Below are positions 11,115 to 21,330 of a stretch of DNA of 64,000 nucleotides, piece after piece. Position numbers and translations under genes: made by a program. The stretch spans positions 209,850,070 through 209,914,069 of the forward strand of contig NC_090725.1 of NCBI RefSeq assembly GCF_036898095.1. The letters are read 5' to 3'. The first letter of the stretch is position 1; every line of letters begins with the position of its first letter. The notes beneath the pieces were generated by a model. It was not told the origin of the DNA. It saw nothing but the letters and a program-made list of their open reading frames with translations, and ran no database searches. Source of the stretch: Palaemon carinicauda (taxonomy: Eukaryota; Arthropoda; Malacostraca; Decapoda; Palaemonidae).

Positions 11115-11682
11115 GTGATATGTGCAAAGTGTTACAGTGTTGCGTCCGAGGGTTCGTCTGTTCGTGCCAGTTGTTCACCTAGTCCGGGACCTCTTACAAG
11201 CTCCCAAGCCCTGGGGAGAAGTAATGTCGAACGACTTATGGGTTCCACAGGCCTTGATCAACGAACAGACGTTTTTCCCTCCGTGGTTTCGGGCGTATCT
11301 ACCCAAGATCGCCCCACCCACACAAAGACGAGAGAGCCCATTTATTCCTCGTCTGCGGAAGAGGTTTCTCGTATGAAACCATGGACCACATCTCGCAGCT
11401 TTTTAAGTGCAAGTCGGTCCCTTCCGCGCAAGTCCAACGGCCCAGGTGTAGCCACTGGGTCAGTTCGGACTCGCTGCAGTCATCCGAGGACTGCACACCT
11501 CCCAAGAGAGGCAAGGTGGTACCGCAACAGGCAGTAACTCCGTCTGTTGCCGCACCAGCTGTTTTAGACCCTCAGTCACAACGGACAGTAGCTCCGTCTG
11601 TTGCCGCTTTTGTAGACCCTAAGTGGTCTTTACTGCAGTCTATGCAGACTCAGTTAGCTGCGGTTATGCAGGAGTTTCGTGC

Positions 11683-12240
11683 GGAGAAGGTTGACACTGC
11701 TCCCGTTAGCCTACAACCTGCCACGGTTGTGCGCCCAGCTCACGCTGAGGCTGCCTGCTCCCACACTCCGGCTGCGGAGAGCTCCACCACCGATGCGCAG
11801 TCGACCCTGCCAGACGCATGTTGACGTTAGCCGACGTGCGGCACCCTCCGTTGACATGCGTGAGCTACCGCATCAGCAGTGGGAAGGTGGAGTCAAGCTG
11901 CCGTGTTTTGACGCGATGCGTTAGTTTCCGCAACCCACGGCAGTCCCCTCCACGCACCACCACTCCGCTTTGGTTGTTGCCTGCTCCCACACTCCGACTG
12001 CGGAGAAGGTTGACGATGCACCCGTTTGCCTACAACCTGCCACGGTTGTGCGCCCAGCAGACGCTGCGGCTGCCTGCTCCCACACTCTTGTTGTGAGAGC
12101 TCCTCCACCCATGCGCAGTCGACCCTGCCAGACGCATGCTGACTCCCACAGACACACGGAGCACTCCGTTGCCGTGCGTGAGCTACCACAAGCTGCCGTG
12201 TTTTGACACGGTGTGTCAGCCTCCGCAACCCACTGTGGTT
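11683..12240 (+). repeat. Two tandem ~318-bp duplications in B2 Gag region
   Basis: The block starting GGAGAAGGTTGAC at about 11683 recurs at 12002. Both copies contain CTACAACCTGCCACGG, a GCGCCCAGC word and a CCCTGCCAGACGCATG word. The copies differ by point changes and a shortening of the second, so the duplication is not recent. Confidence 0.8.
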
Positions 12241-12310
12241 ACCGCCACTCGCCCGCAGCAGACTAGTCAGTCAGGAGTTGAGGCTTCCCCACACAGCTTT
12301 GGTTGTTGCC

Positions 12311-12600
12311 AGCTCACAGACTGTCAAGCAGTTACATGACGTTGCCTTCTGGTCTGCTACTAATGCACCAGTGCTGTATGTCCTCACGCACCTGTTGTGG
12401 TTGACAGTTCAGTTTTTTGACAGTTCTCAGACTGTCAGGCAGTTACATAACGTTGCCTTCTGGTCTGCTGCTAATGCACCAGTGCTGTATGTCCTCACAC
12501 ACCTGTTGTGGTTGACAGTTCAGTTTTTGACAGTTCACAGACTGTCAAGCAGTTACATAACGTTGCCTTCTGGTCTGCTGCTTTTGCACCAGCGAGACCC
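12311..12600 (+). repeat. Three tandem ~110-bp repeats in B2
   Basis: CAGACTGTCAAGCAGTTACAT recurs with small changes at about 12317, 12428 and 12538 (spacings about 111 and 110). Each is followed by GTTGCCTTCTGGTCTGCT. B3 has a single equivalent unit near 32070, so the array expanded in B2. Confidence 0.85.
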
Positions 12601-13438
12601 TCACTGAGATAACCTAGCTTTTCTCGGACATGGTTCCTGTAGATGAGAAAGTGCTGTTCTCCCTCCTACTGATATTCCTTTGAGGACTCTGTCATTTGGA
12701 GAGGAGCCTTAAGCTGCTTAGCCTCCTATGGACTTTAATTAAAGCATAACAAGGCTTCCAGGGATGGTAAATGGTTCCGCTTCAGTCGCTAACCCCGTCT
12801 GTTGCCACACCTGCTCCCGTAGACCCTAATGGGCTTTGCTGCAAGACATGCAGTCCAAGTTTGTGTCCTTGATAGAGGATTTTTTACGGAGAAGTTCCTT
12901 CTGGCCAACAACCTTCCTACCGGTTGGTTGTGCGCCCTGTTGACGCTGAGGTATCCTACTCGCGTCCGCCAGTTGAGGTGGTTCCTCCACCGATGCGACC
13001 CAGTGTGGGTTGCCAGTCGCACGTTGACGTTAAGCGACTCTCGGAGGTGGTTGTGGACGTTCGGTGTGTCACTAGGAAGACGTTCAACAACCAGCAGAGG
13101 TGACTTGTTGTGACGCAGTGCGGCAACCTCAGCAACCCGGTAGGGGGTTGACTGCACAACCCAGACAGTCTAGACAGTTTCGGGTTGACGCTGTACTTCC
13201 TCGCGTCCCCATGGTTGACAGTTCACAGACTGTGCAGCAGTACCATGATATTGTGTCCGGCTCCGTCACGCATCCACCAGTGCGACCGGATTCAGCGAGT
13301 CAGACGTTGCCCACTCCGTTGCCGTTTCCTCATCAGTTTCGGATGAGGAACCCTCTGATGAGGACATTGCTGAACAAGACGATCAACCTCCAGCCCTGCT
13401 ATCCATCCAGAAGATGAAGAAGGAACGCTGCCCTGTCA
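12601..13438 (+). other. B2 interior segment shared with B3, lacking RT palm
   Basis: Sequence related to 32110-32610 in B3: GTAGATGAGAAAGT, GAGGACTCTGTCATTTGG and GACTTGTTGTGACGCAGTGCGG occur in both. In B4 the equivalent position holds the end of Gag and the RT fingers and palm. No intact protein-coding frame is recognised. The segment replaces coding sequence in both non-autonomous copies. Confidence 0.7.
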
Positions 13439-14343
13439 GGCTGTGGATGAGTCTGGTTAGGACACTGTCATCCGTGGTTCAATTTGTGTCACTTGGAAGA
13501 CTACACCTCCGTCCTCTTCTGTATCATCTAGCTTTTCACTGGAAAAGGACAAGACGCTAGAAGCGGTCTCGATCCCGGTTTCCGGAAAGATAAAGTCTGG
13601 TCTGACTTGGTGAAGGACTTTATCAACCTTTGAAAGGGTCTTCCCCTGACTGTTCAGACTCCCAACCACGTTCTCTTCTCGGACGCATCGGACGTAGGCT
13701 GGGGTGCGACATTAGGCGGTAGGGAATGCTCGGGATTATGGAACTCGAGTCAAAGGACAATGCATTTCAACTGCAAGAAGCTACTGGCAGTACGTCTGAC
13801 CTGGAAAAGCTTCAGGTCTCTCCTTCAAGGCAAAGTGGTGGAGGTGAACACGGACAACACCCTGCTTTGACGTACATCTCCAAGCAAGGAGGGACCTACT
13901 CTCTGACATGGTACGAGTTCGCAAGAGACCTCCTCACCTGGTCAACAGGTCTAGACTTTTCACTAGTAACGAGGTTCATCCAAGACAACTTGAATGTCAT
14001 AGCAGATTGTCTCAGTAGGAAGGGACAAATAATTCCAACAGATTGGACCCTCCACAAGGATGTATGCAAGAGACTTTGGGCCACCTGGGGCCAGCCAACC
14101 ATAGATCTCTTCGCAACCTCGATGACCAAGAGGCTCCCAATAGTTTGCTCACCTATCCCGGACCCAGCAGTAGTTCATATAAATACCTTTCTACTAGATT
14201 GGTCACATCTAGATCTATATGCATTCCCTCCGTTCTAGATTGTCAACAAGGTACTGCAGAAGTTCGCCTCTCACGAAGGGACAAAGTTGACGCTAGTTGC
14301 TTCCCTCTGGCCCGCGAGAGAATAACTCACCGAGGTACTTCGA
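13439..14343 (+). pseudogene. B2 RT thumb / RNase H / methyltransferase-like remnant
   Basis: Begins with a degraded M-S-L-V-R-T-L-S-S block that in B4 (M-S-L-T-G-T-L-S-S) follows the RT palm. RNase H motifs appear in more than one frame: S-D-A-S near 13682, an E-to-K change in the C-K-K-L-L-A-V block near 13770, and D-N-T near 13853. After a frame change, 13876-14238 is open and includes S-K-Q-G-G-T, A-D-C-L-S-R, T-I-D-L-F-A-T and Y-A-F-P-P-F, ending at a stop at 14238. Without the palm and with broken frames it cannot encode a polymerase. Confidence 0.82.
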
Positions 14344-15486
14344 TGGCTAGTAGACGTTCCCAGAACACTTCCCCTAAGGGTGGACCTGCTTCGTCAGCCA
14401 CGCGTAGAGAAGGTACTCCAAGGCCTCCACGCTCTTCGTCTGACTGCCTTCAGACTATCGAAAGACTCTCGAGAGCTAGAGGTTTTTCGAAGGAGGCAAC
14501 CAGAGCGTTTGCTAGAGCAAGGAGAACATCCACCCTTAGAGTCTACCAATCGAAGTGGGAAATCTTCCGAAACTGGTGCAAGTCAGTATCCGTATCCTCG
14601 ACCAGTACCTCTGTAACTCAATAGCTGACTTTCTCTTATATCTGAGGAAAGAACGATCTCTTTCAGCTCCCACTATCAAGGGTTACAGAAGCATGTTGGC
14701 ATCAGTCTTCCGTCACAGAGGCTTAGATCTTTCCAACAATAAAGATCTACAAGACCTCCTTAAGTCTTTTGAGACCACGAAGGAGCGTCGTTTGGTTACA
14801 CCTGGTTGGAATTTAGACGTGGTTCTAAGATTCCTTATGTCAGACAGGTTCGAACCGCTTCAATCAGCCTCCCTGAAAGATCTCACCTTTAAGACTCTTT
14901 TCCTGATATGCTTAACCACAGCTAAAAGAGTCAGTGAGATTCATGCCTTCAGCAAGAACATCGGATTCTCATCCGAAACGGCTACATGTTCTACAACTTG
15001 GTTTTCTAGCCAAACACGAGCTGCCTTCTCGCCCTTGACCAATATCGTTCGATATTCCAAACTTATCGTATGGTTGGAAATGAACTAGAAAGAGTATTAT
15101 GTCCTGTCAGAGCTCTTAAGTTCTATTTTAAAAACCTTTACGAGGCCCGTCTGAAGCTTTATGGTGTTCAGTTAAGAATCCATCTTTGCCTTTGTCAGAG
15201 AATTCTTTATCCTATTTTATCAGACTGTTAATACGAGAAGCTCATTCCCATCTGAATGAGGAAGACCAAGCTTGGCTGAAGGTAAGGACACACGAAGTTA
15301 GAGCTGTCGCAACTTCCGTGGCCTTTAAACAAAATAGATCTCTGCAAAGTATATTCGACGCAACCTATTGGAAAAGCAAATCAGTGTTCGCGTCTTTTAT
15401 CTTAAGAATGTCCAGTCTCTTTACGAGAACTGCTACACTCTGGGACCATTCGTAGCAACGAGTGCAGTAGTGGTGAGGGCTCTACC
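14343..15486 (+). pseudogene. B2 tyrosine recombinase (frameshifted)
   Basis: The N-terminal part (M-A-S-R-R-S at 14343, then Y-Q-S-K-W) runs to a stop at 14624, where one base appears missing in the T-Q-I-A-D-F block. The next frame (to 15088) carries I-K-G-Y-R-S and the first catalytic Arg in T-A-K-R-V-S-E (near 14927). Another frame, about 15186-15455, carries H-E-V-R and the Y-W-K-S-K block. The region of the catalytic Tyr now reads A-S-F-I-L-R, so the Tyr is lost in this frame. The order and spacing match B4. Two or more frameshifts make it non-functional. Confidence 0.85.
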
Positions 15487-15903
15487 ACTACAATTCCCTA
15501 ATTCCATAACCTTTTTAATCTTTCTCTTGAAATGTTTTATTAATATTTTTGGGTTGTCCGGAAGGCTAAGAAGCCTTTCGCATCCTACTTAATTTGGCGG
15601 GTGGTCAAAGTCATTTCTTGAGAAGCGCCTAGATTAGAGGTTTTGATGAGGACCTTTAGTATGGGTTGCAACCCTTCATACTTCAGCTCCTAGGAGTCGC
15701 TCAGCATCCTATGAGGATCGCGAGGCTCTGTAAGGAAGACGTACTTAAAAAGGCAGAGTAATTGTTCAAGTCGTCTTCCTTACCAGGTACTTATTTATTT
15801 TATGCTTGTTATTTTGAATAACTGCTAAAATGAAATACGGAATACTTAGCTCATAATGTCAACATGTAATGCTGGTCTCTACCCACCCCCCTGGGTGTGA
15901 ATC

Positions 15904-15992
15904 AGCTATATGATCATCGGGTAAGTTTGATATTGAAAAATGTTATTTTCATTAGTAAAATAAATTTTTGAATATACTTACCCGATGATCAT
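15904..15992. repeat. B2 internal complementary region
   Basis: Reverse complement of the B2 left end (to GATATTGAAAA) fused to the reverse complement of the right end (from ATGTTATTTTC). The fusion point shows the circle junction AAAATAACAT|TTTTC, which defines the exact element ends used here. Confidence 0.92.
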
Positions 15993-16034
15993 AAATTAAA
16001 GGATCCACCCTTCCTCCCCAATAGAGACCCAGTG

Positions 16035-16239
16035 GACAGAGGAGAAAATTGGTTCTATGTTGACATCGAGTACTTGAGTACCTACTTGACAGATGGCGCT
16101 GTTGATGTACACCCCCCACCTGTATAGCGATCGCTGGCGTATTCCGCCCGTAGGTTTTTCTGTCGGGCAGCAGAGCTGACAGCTATATGATCATCGGGTA
16201 AGTATATTCAAAAATTTATTTTACTAATGAAAATAACAT
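16035..16239. repeat. B2 right inverted terminal repeat
   Basis: Reverse complement of 9769-9948 with a right-specific AT-rich extension (GTATATTCAAAAATT to AAAATAACAT). It is followed directly by the last 21 bases of A1. Confidence 0.9.
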
Positions 16240-16291
16240 ATTATCTACGAATTTGTCATTTTACCGTACTGTAATAACATCATGGTATAGT

Positions 16292-16292
<1 letters not shown>

Positions 16293-16342
<50 letters not shown>
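16293..16342. repeat. (TC)n microsatellite
   Basis: About 25 uninterrupted TC units between the end of A1 and the RBM8A exon. Confidence 0.97.
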
Positions 16343-16346
<4 letters not shown>

Positions 16347-16492
16347 ATAGGCATTATTTATTTTCCATTTTTGGACATTATTTTAAGATTTTCGAATTTA
16401 GGAATGTTGGTTCTCAGCAAAGGTTCAGTATACTAATGCACTATTTGTAGGATTGTTATGATTGTTTTTTTTTTTTTTCTTTCTTTATATAG

Positions 16493-16628
16493 AGGGCCTT
16501 GTCAGACTTAAAGAGAGAGCTAAGAAGCGTAAGGGTCGTGGCTTTGGTGGAGATGAGCGAGACCGACAGGAAATTCTATATGAAGGGGATGGAGATTGAA
16601 GGAGATGATGAGCCAGGGCCTCAGAGGT
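16493..16628 (+). CDS. RBM8A: RBM8A (Y14) internal exon, N-terminal basic region
   Basis: RBM8A/Y14 (Drosophila tsunagi) is a core exon-junction-complex protein that pairs with Mago nashi on spliced mRNA in the nucleus. This exon follows a long pyrimidine tract and TATAG acceptor and ends at AGGT|GTAAGT. It encodes the conserved basic stretch K-E-R-A-K-K-R-K-G-R-G-F-G, then, in a different frame, D-D-E-P-G-P-Q-R, which joins the next exon in phase to give S-V-E-G-W. The two parts do not share a frame: a one-base difference must lie between about 16570 and 16600 (candidate sites are the AAA at 16571-16573 and GATTG near 16593). As written, the basic-region frame stops at TGA 16597. This is either a sequence error or a real lesion. 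The first coding exon(s) are not seen in the window. Confidence 0.88.
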
Positions 16629-16734
16629 GTAAGTAGCATTCCAGTACTTTAAAATATATTCTGAATTGTATACAGTACCATACTTAATAAGATTCTAAGG
16701 AATGTAGTGTAATTTGCCTTTCTCTTGGCAACAG

Positions 16735-16871
16735 CTGTGGAGGGTTGGATTCTGTTTGTGACTGGTGTCCATGAGGAGGCCCAAGAAGATGATATACAAG
16801 ACAAATTTTCTGAGTTTGGTGAAATAAAAAATGTACACTTAAATCTTGATCGACGAACTGGATTTTTGAAG
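16735..16871 (+). CDS. RBM8A: RBM8A (Y14) exon, first half of RRM
   Basis: Starts after CAACAG and ends at TTGAAG|GTAAGT (phase 0). It encodes S-V-E-G-W, then the RNP2 strand I-L-F-V-T-G-V, the helix with E-E-A-Q-E-D-D-I-Q, and [11 protein letters not shown]. These are the first beta-alpha-beta units of the RRM. In Y14 this RRM mainly binds Mago nashi rather than RNA. No stop or odd substitution is seen. The following intron is unusually long (about 19 kb) and filled with retrotransposons. Confidence 0.95.
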
Positions 16872-17035
16872 GTAAGTTTTGGTTACTTTTTATTATTTTA
16901 TTATATAAAAAGTCTTGATTATTGAAAAAAATATCTCTAACAATCGTAGTGTTTTGATTTTGCCATACTTAGGAATTGTACATTACAGTATGTAGTAAAA
17001 TTTATAGGTTAGTTTTTTATTTGATAATGAAATTT

Positions 17036-20000
17036 GTTCCGACAAGTACAAACCCTTTCGCTCTTTACAGTGGATATTATTTTGACGAATGGTTTAAACT
17101 AGTCTAAAGACTTTAGCGAGGTATGACTACCCACCACTAGATAGCACTCTAGCCAGTTGAGTTACCATCGCTTTTTATTTTGTCTCGGAAGAGATTGGAC
17201 GTTTCTGCCTGTTTCTCCCGATAACCTTTTGTTAATCAACTGGCTAATTCTTATGAACCCTTTTTGTATTTTTGGAGATGTGGAAGGGCACCGATGCGGA
17301 ACCTGCATATTCGCTGTACAGACGGACCCACACAACCTTTGTCCTCCTGCAGGGGCCATTTGTGCTCCCAAGAATCTGTGCGTAATTTGTGTAGGGAGAG
17401 GCCATTCTCCCAGTGGCAGAGATTTGCTAGGCGACGAAAGAAGAAGTCCAAGCGAGACTCTTCCTCTTTGAGGTTCATCCTTAAAAGGGAAGAAACCCAA
17501 ACTTCCTTCTTCATCGACTTGATCATCCATTCTGACTCTGCTCGACTAGTTTCCTCTGGGGCCTGTTCGAGTGGTGGCCCTTTGACCACGAAACAATCTT
17601 AAGGAGAAAGCTCCTTCGCTTCCACCAGAGAAGCTGTCACTTTCAAAAGTAGGAGTCTCCTATTAATGATGTTTTGTGACAGTTGTAACCTTTCTTGTGG
17701 ATTTCGGGTTCCCCCTGTAATGCAGGTCTTGTTGAGGTTCTGTGGGCTGGGGGACTGCAGGAGAACGCAATTGCCCCCCAAGGGGAAGGCTTTAGGCCTA
17801 AGGAACCTCCTGTTTTACTGCCAGCAGTAGTCTCAACACCTTATGTTGTTCAAGATACTTCGGTAGTTAAGCAAGAAGAAGTTGTTGATGAGTAACCATC
17901 TGGGTTTCCTGTTGGGGGATCCGGGTGAACCCAGAAATGCTGCAGGCAGGTTTCACTTACTGCTTTCGATGCCCACCCTCAGCCTAAGTCTTCTCAGCAG
18001 GCTGAGAGTAGGCAAAGTTTGCTTCCACCATCAGCTAATGAGCGCCCGTCACACCCATGAGTTCAATGCCCTTTTACTCATTGGTCGGCTTACAGAGGAT
18101 TCTGCAAGTAAGTACGAGACTCCTCCATGCCGCCTTCAAGCTCTTCATGGCATAGCTAGTCATAGCGAGACGATGAAGGGGTTCGGCGGCTGTTTACAGC
18201 TCCCGCCCTTTGCCTTTGTGCCCTTAAGAACATTGCAAAACATTTTCTGTTCTGCTAGGCCTACTTCAAGTGTAGGGCCTAAGATTTTACTTCTGACAGG
18301 GTAAAACTTTCTACTCTGCAGTCACGTCAGTGTGAACCTCATCAGTCAGTGTCTAGTTCGTCTCGCTATGAGCGAACTGATGCAAATTCTTGCCTTGCTG
18401 AGAGGCGCACTAATCTACCTACTTTTAGCGAGGGGGTTGGGCGAACTTCTCTGCTTGGCGAGAGTTCTAACTTGTCCGCAATCTCCTCGCTAGTCCAGAG
18501 TAGCAAGATTGCTAGACTTTGCTCACCCTCGCACAAATCTTCAGCTTCGAAAATCTCTCAAGTATGCTGTACACAACCAATGAGGTCACACAACACCTTA
18601 CCCGAGTACTCTCAGACAGGTAGCAGGCAGTTATACTCGCCTCGTTATCGCTCACACCTCGCCAGCGTTCACTTCGACAGAGGTCTCCCCGTCAACACTT
18701 GTTAAAGCTGGTCTCGCCGGTGACCTCCTCAACAACGATCGTCTCGGCAACATTCACCATGCCAGTGTTTTTCTCGCCAAAAACGTTCGCCTGATCAAAA
18801 ACATTCTCCTTGCCAACAATGTTTGCCTCGTCATCGGTCACCTAGTATTTTTATGCCACAACCAGGCCACAAACAACAGGCAACTAGAGTGAACGAAGCT
18901 AAGGAAACCAGCTGTCTTACACCTTCCCTTATACTGGCGAAGGCAAGAAAACTTAAGAAAACTGCTCTGGAAGCTCGACCCTTTGCAAAGGACAACTGGT
19001 TTTAAAGCCTGGTATCTGAAGTACGACAGGAATATGCAAAGGCAACTCGTGAACATCCAAGAGCTCCTCCTCCGGGTACTCTCGTGATTCCTCAAGATGA
19101 TCTAGATCTCCCGCCCTCTAGACCACAACGTAGCAGTGCTCCGACTAAACAGAGGCCCCTACGACAGACATCTCACCGCAGCTCTCCTAAGGATATCAGA
19201 CTGCAATATAGCCCAGTGATTGTCCCAATCAACCCGCAGAGGAAAAGGAGACATCATCTACCTACCACGCCTGCTGGAGACTCCCCAGTCATAAGGATGA
19301 GGAGAGGTTCAAGATCTCCAAGGGAGATCTCATATACTGACACTTACGGGCATCTCTGACAAAGCTGCACCAACTAACACCTTCAGATACTACATGGACA
19401 CCAGCACCACCTGTAACTCCAGAAGTCCAGCAGCCGAAGGAAATGACTCATAGGAAATCTCTGTCTTTTCTTGAGGGTTTCATATACTGCATAGCAGTTA
19501 TATAACATGATAAGTTTTAGCTACAAGGACATGATTTTTAATAATTAGATAGCCAAACAATTTGAATGGTCTAGTATTTTCACATTCAGGAGTATGTATG
19601 TGAATATTAAAGTTGTAGAGAGGGGTTTGTTGCTTTCTCTCCTACAAGGGTGAGGGGAAGGAGCGAACAGAGCTCTCCCTATTATAATAGGAAGGATTAT
19701 AGCGTATGGTTAGCAAGCTTTCTCACACCAGTGACATTTTAAGCCAAGATTCAACTACAAAGTAGTTGAGGAGAGGGATGTCTTGGTATGACCCCTTCCC
19801 TTACCAACCCTGGGAGGTTGACTATATGATAGTGAAGGGAAGAGGTAATTCCTCTAGTTTTCTATTTAATTCAGTCAAGTACTTCTTATAGGATATACTA
19901 TCTTCCTATTTGAAAACCTGGTAGGCTCACAATAATGTGTTATCTTTTTCACGCCTATCGGCTTGGTAAACCGTAGGCCAGGTACGGTGTATTTGGAGAC

Positions 20001-20530
20001 TAAGAGTAAGACCATGTCTGTCTCACTGAAGACTGACTACCTACAATACTGAGGAAAGGCTCTAGTGATTTTGTGAGCTTATCTTTCTTTAGCAATGTGG
20101 TCATGGTAATTTAGGAGGGGAAGGGAGATACACTTACCCTCACTGTTGTAACAAGGACCTCTTGCAATTTCAGGGCATCCAAATCTTTATGGGTTGGTCT
20201 GAGCATAGGATGTTCATTAAACACTATCTAAAACAAATCTAAGAAGTACAACATTCATATATGATACTTAGCTTGTTCGGGACCCATGCAGGTCTTTCAG
20301 AAGACGCATGACGACATGCACAGGCATCCAGTGTTCTCTGGATACTTAATGAGGTGAAAGTCAAATTTTAGTTTTTCTCCACGTATATAAAAGGGGAGTT
20401 GTATGTTATTGTTTTTCTTCTCATCTATATAAAAGTGGAGTTATATGCTGTTGCTTTGTTGTAGATTGTTGTCATTGATGGTGCACGAGCTAAAATAGGC
20501 ACTTTGATTTCGGCTGCTGGAGAATACAGA
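17036..20530 (+). mobile_element. Decayed DIRS1-like element C1 (5' end and Gag only)
   Basis: The left end TTGTTCCGACAAGTACAAACC matches the A-family left end style. A Gag-like remnant follows at about 17260-19365. RT, recombinase, ICR and right ITR are not found; 19370-20530 shows nothing recognisable apart from AT-rich unique-looking sequence. It is probably an old copy that lost its 3' part, perhaps when C2 arrived at 20537. Confidence 0.65.
17260..19365 (+). pseudogene. C1 Gag-like ORF1 remnant
   Basis: In two alternating frames from 17260 it reads D-P-H-N-L-C followed by a C-V-I-C block and then R-R-K-K-K-S-K-R-D, the same order as the Cys-rich module and basic stretch at the start of A1 and A7 Gag. 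Around 18560-18830 the DNA shows decayed GCC-AGC-GTT / CGT-CAA repeats that correspond to the R-Q-R-S-P repeats of A7. Near 19090-19340 there is a Pro/Arg/Ser-rich open stretch. Stops and frameshifts are frequent throughout. Confidence 0.65.
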
Positions 20531-20536
20531 CATATT

Positions 20537-20745
20537 CTCAACGCATCAACTGGCTATTTGTTCCAGTACAAATACAAACCGCCGTCCTTTACATAGGAGG
20601 GGTAATAGTGAAATTGGAATACACGGTAGTTAAAATTTTATAACAAAGTGAAAATAGGTTGTCGGTAGTTACCAACTGGGAGTGGGGAAGCCACGCCCCC
20701 TGCTTGCCGAATTTTCACTCAGATAGCAGCCGTCAGTGAGGACAG
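20537..20745. repeat. C2 left terminal repeat (decayed)
   Basis: Patches of this segment (GTTAAAATTTTATAA, TGTCGGTAGTTACC, GGGAAGCCACGCCCCC) match, inverted, 27540-27660. Confidence 0.6.
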
Positions 20746-20800
20746 ACTTTCTCGCTGGTTAGAATTTTTGGCAAACTAATAATTTATCTTTCTTTTTCTA

Positions 20801-21330
20801 GCATGTTAGAGACTTCTTTTCCTCAGCGAGGATGCCTGCGGAAATGTCTATGTGTTCTGGGCAATACATGCCCCACCTTTGTGAGTTCCAGGTAGGCAGA
20901 TCTTCACTTTTTGTTCCCCACCTGCAGAAGACACTCCTGCAGTCAGGCCTCTCTTTATTCTGAGTGTTGGGAGTGGTCACCTCCCAGTGAGTAGCATCTG
21001 GCATGAGGAGAAAGAAGTCCAAAAGGGGTTCTTCGCCTGTGGGGTCTTTTTCGAAATAAAAGAATTCTCAATTTCTTCCTCTGACCCCAGTTCGTTGCCC
21101 TCCGACCCTTTCCTGTCGGGCTCCTCTGGAACCCTTCAGGTAAGAGTGGTGGCCCTTTAACCTTGGGGCAAACCTCTGGGCAAGGAGACCTTCCCGTTTC
21201 CCTTGACGAAATACAGTAGGTTGGTCTGGGCCTCCTCTCGGGGGGAGTCGTCTCTGCTTTACAGATGGATGATCTTTTGCTTTGTTATGGCCCACCTTGG
21301 GACTTCAAGGTGTATTTTCCAAGGAGCCGT
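20801..21330 (+). pseudogene. C2 Gag-like N-terminal remnant
   Basis: It shows R-P-C-G-K-type coding, then C-W-E-W-S and R-R-K-K-S-K in shifting frames, the decayed counterpart of the Cys-rich start and R-R-R-K-K stretch of A1 Gag. The TGGGACTTCAAGG-like words at 21298 correspond to the S-L-G-L block. Stops occur in all frames. Confidence 0.55.

Larger units (their letters stand above)
11115..12600 (+). pseudogene. B2 Gag-like remnant
   Basis: The open stretch 11115-11537 matches the Gag-like protein of B4: S-V-R-A-S followed by S-P-G-P-L, then G-R-S-N-V-E and T-G-L-D-Q-R-T against B4's A-G-L-D-R-R-T. The Cys-rich N-terminal module present in B4 is missing. From 11683 the coding sequence is broken up by tandem duplications and many stops. 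The conserved C-terminal core of Gag (L-D-W-C-L-G in B4) is not found. It is non-functional. Confidence 0.78.
9769..16239 (+). mobile_element. DIRS1-like retrotransposon B2 (non-autonomous, nested in A1)
   Basis: B-family DIRS copy. The left end starts TTTTCAATATC and the right end finishes AAAATAACAT. The ICR at 15904-15992 joins the reverse complements of both. The interior has a 1.1-kb leader, a Gag-like remnant with tandem duplications, a segment shared with B3 but absent from B4, then RNase H, methyltransferase-like and recombinase remnants. The RT palm (A motif to Y-x-D-D) is missing, so the copy could only have moved using proteins of another element. It sits in the right ITR of A1 with no target duplication. 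Confidence 0.92.
1924..16260 (+). mobile_element. DIRS1-like retrotransposon A1 (interrupted by B2)
   Basis: A DIRS-type tyrosine-recombinase retrotransposon. Its left ITR (1924-2128) matches, inverted, the right ITR (9583-9768). An internal complementary region at 9437-9537 joins the reverse complements of the left and right outer ends. Coding order is a Gag-like region (2231-6012), RT/RNase H/methyltransferase-like (6122-8109) and tyrosine recombinase (7794-8956). The last 21 bases of its right end are at 16240-16260, because element B2 has inserted at 9768/16240. The element is dead: Gag has several frameshifts, RT has a stop and a frameshift, and the recombinase has a frameshift. No target duplication is visible, as expected for DIRS elements. 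Confidence 0.93.

Noticed and set aside
1924..16260. Endogenous retrovirus or LTR element as the explanation for the RT
   Set aside because: Terminal repeats are inverted, an ICR is present, and the integrase is a tyrosine recombinase; these fit DIRS, not LTR elements.
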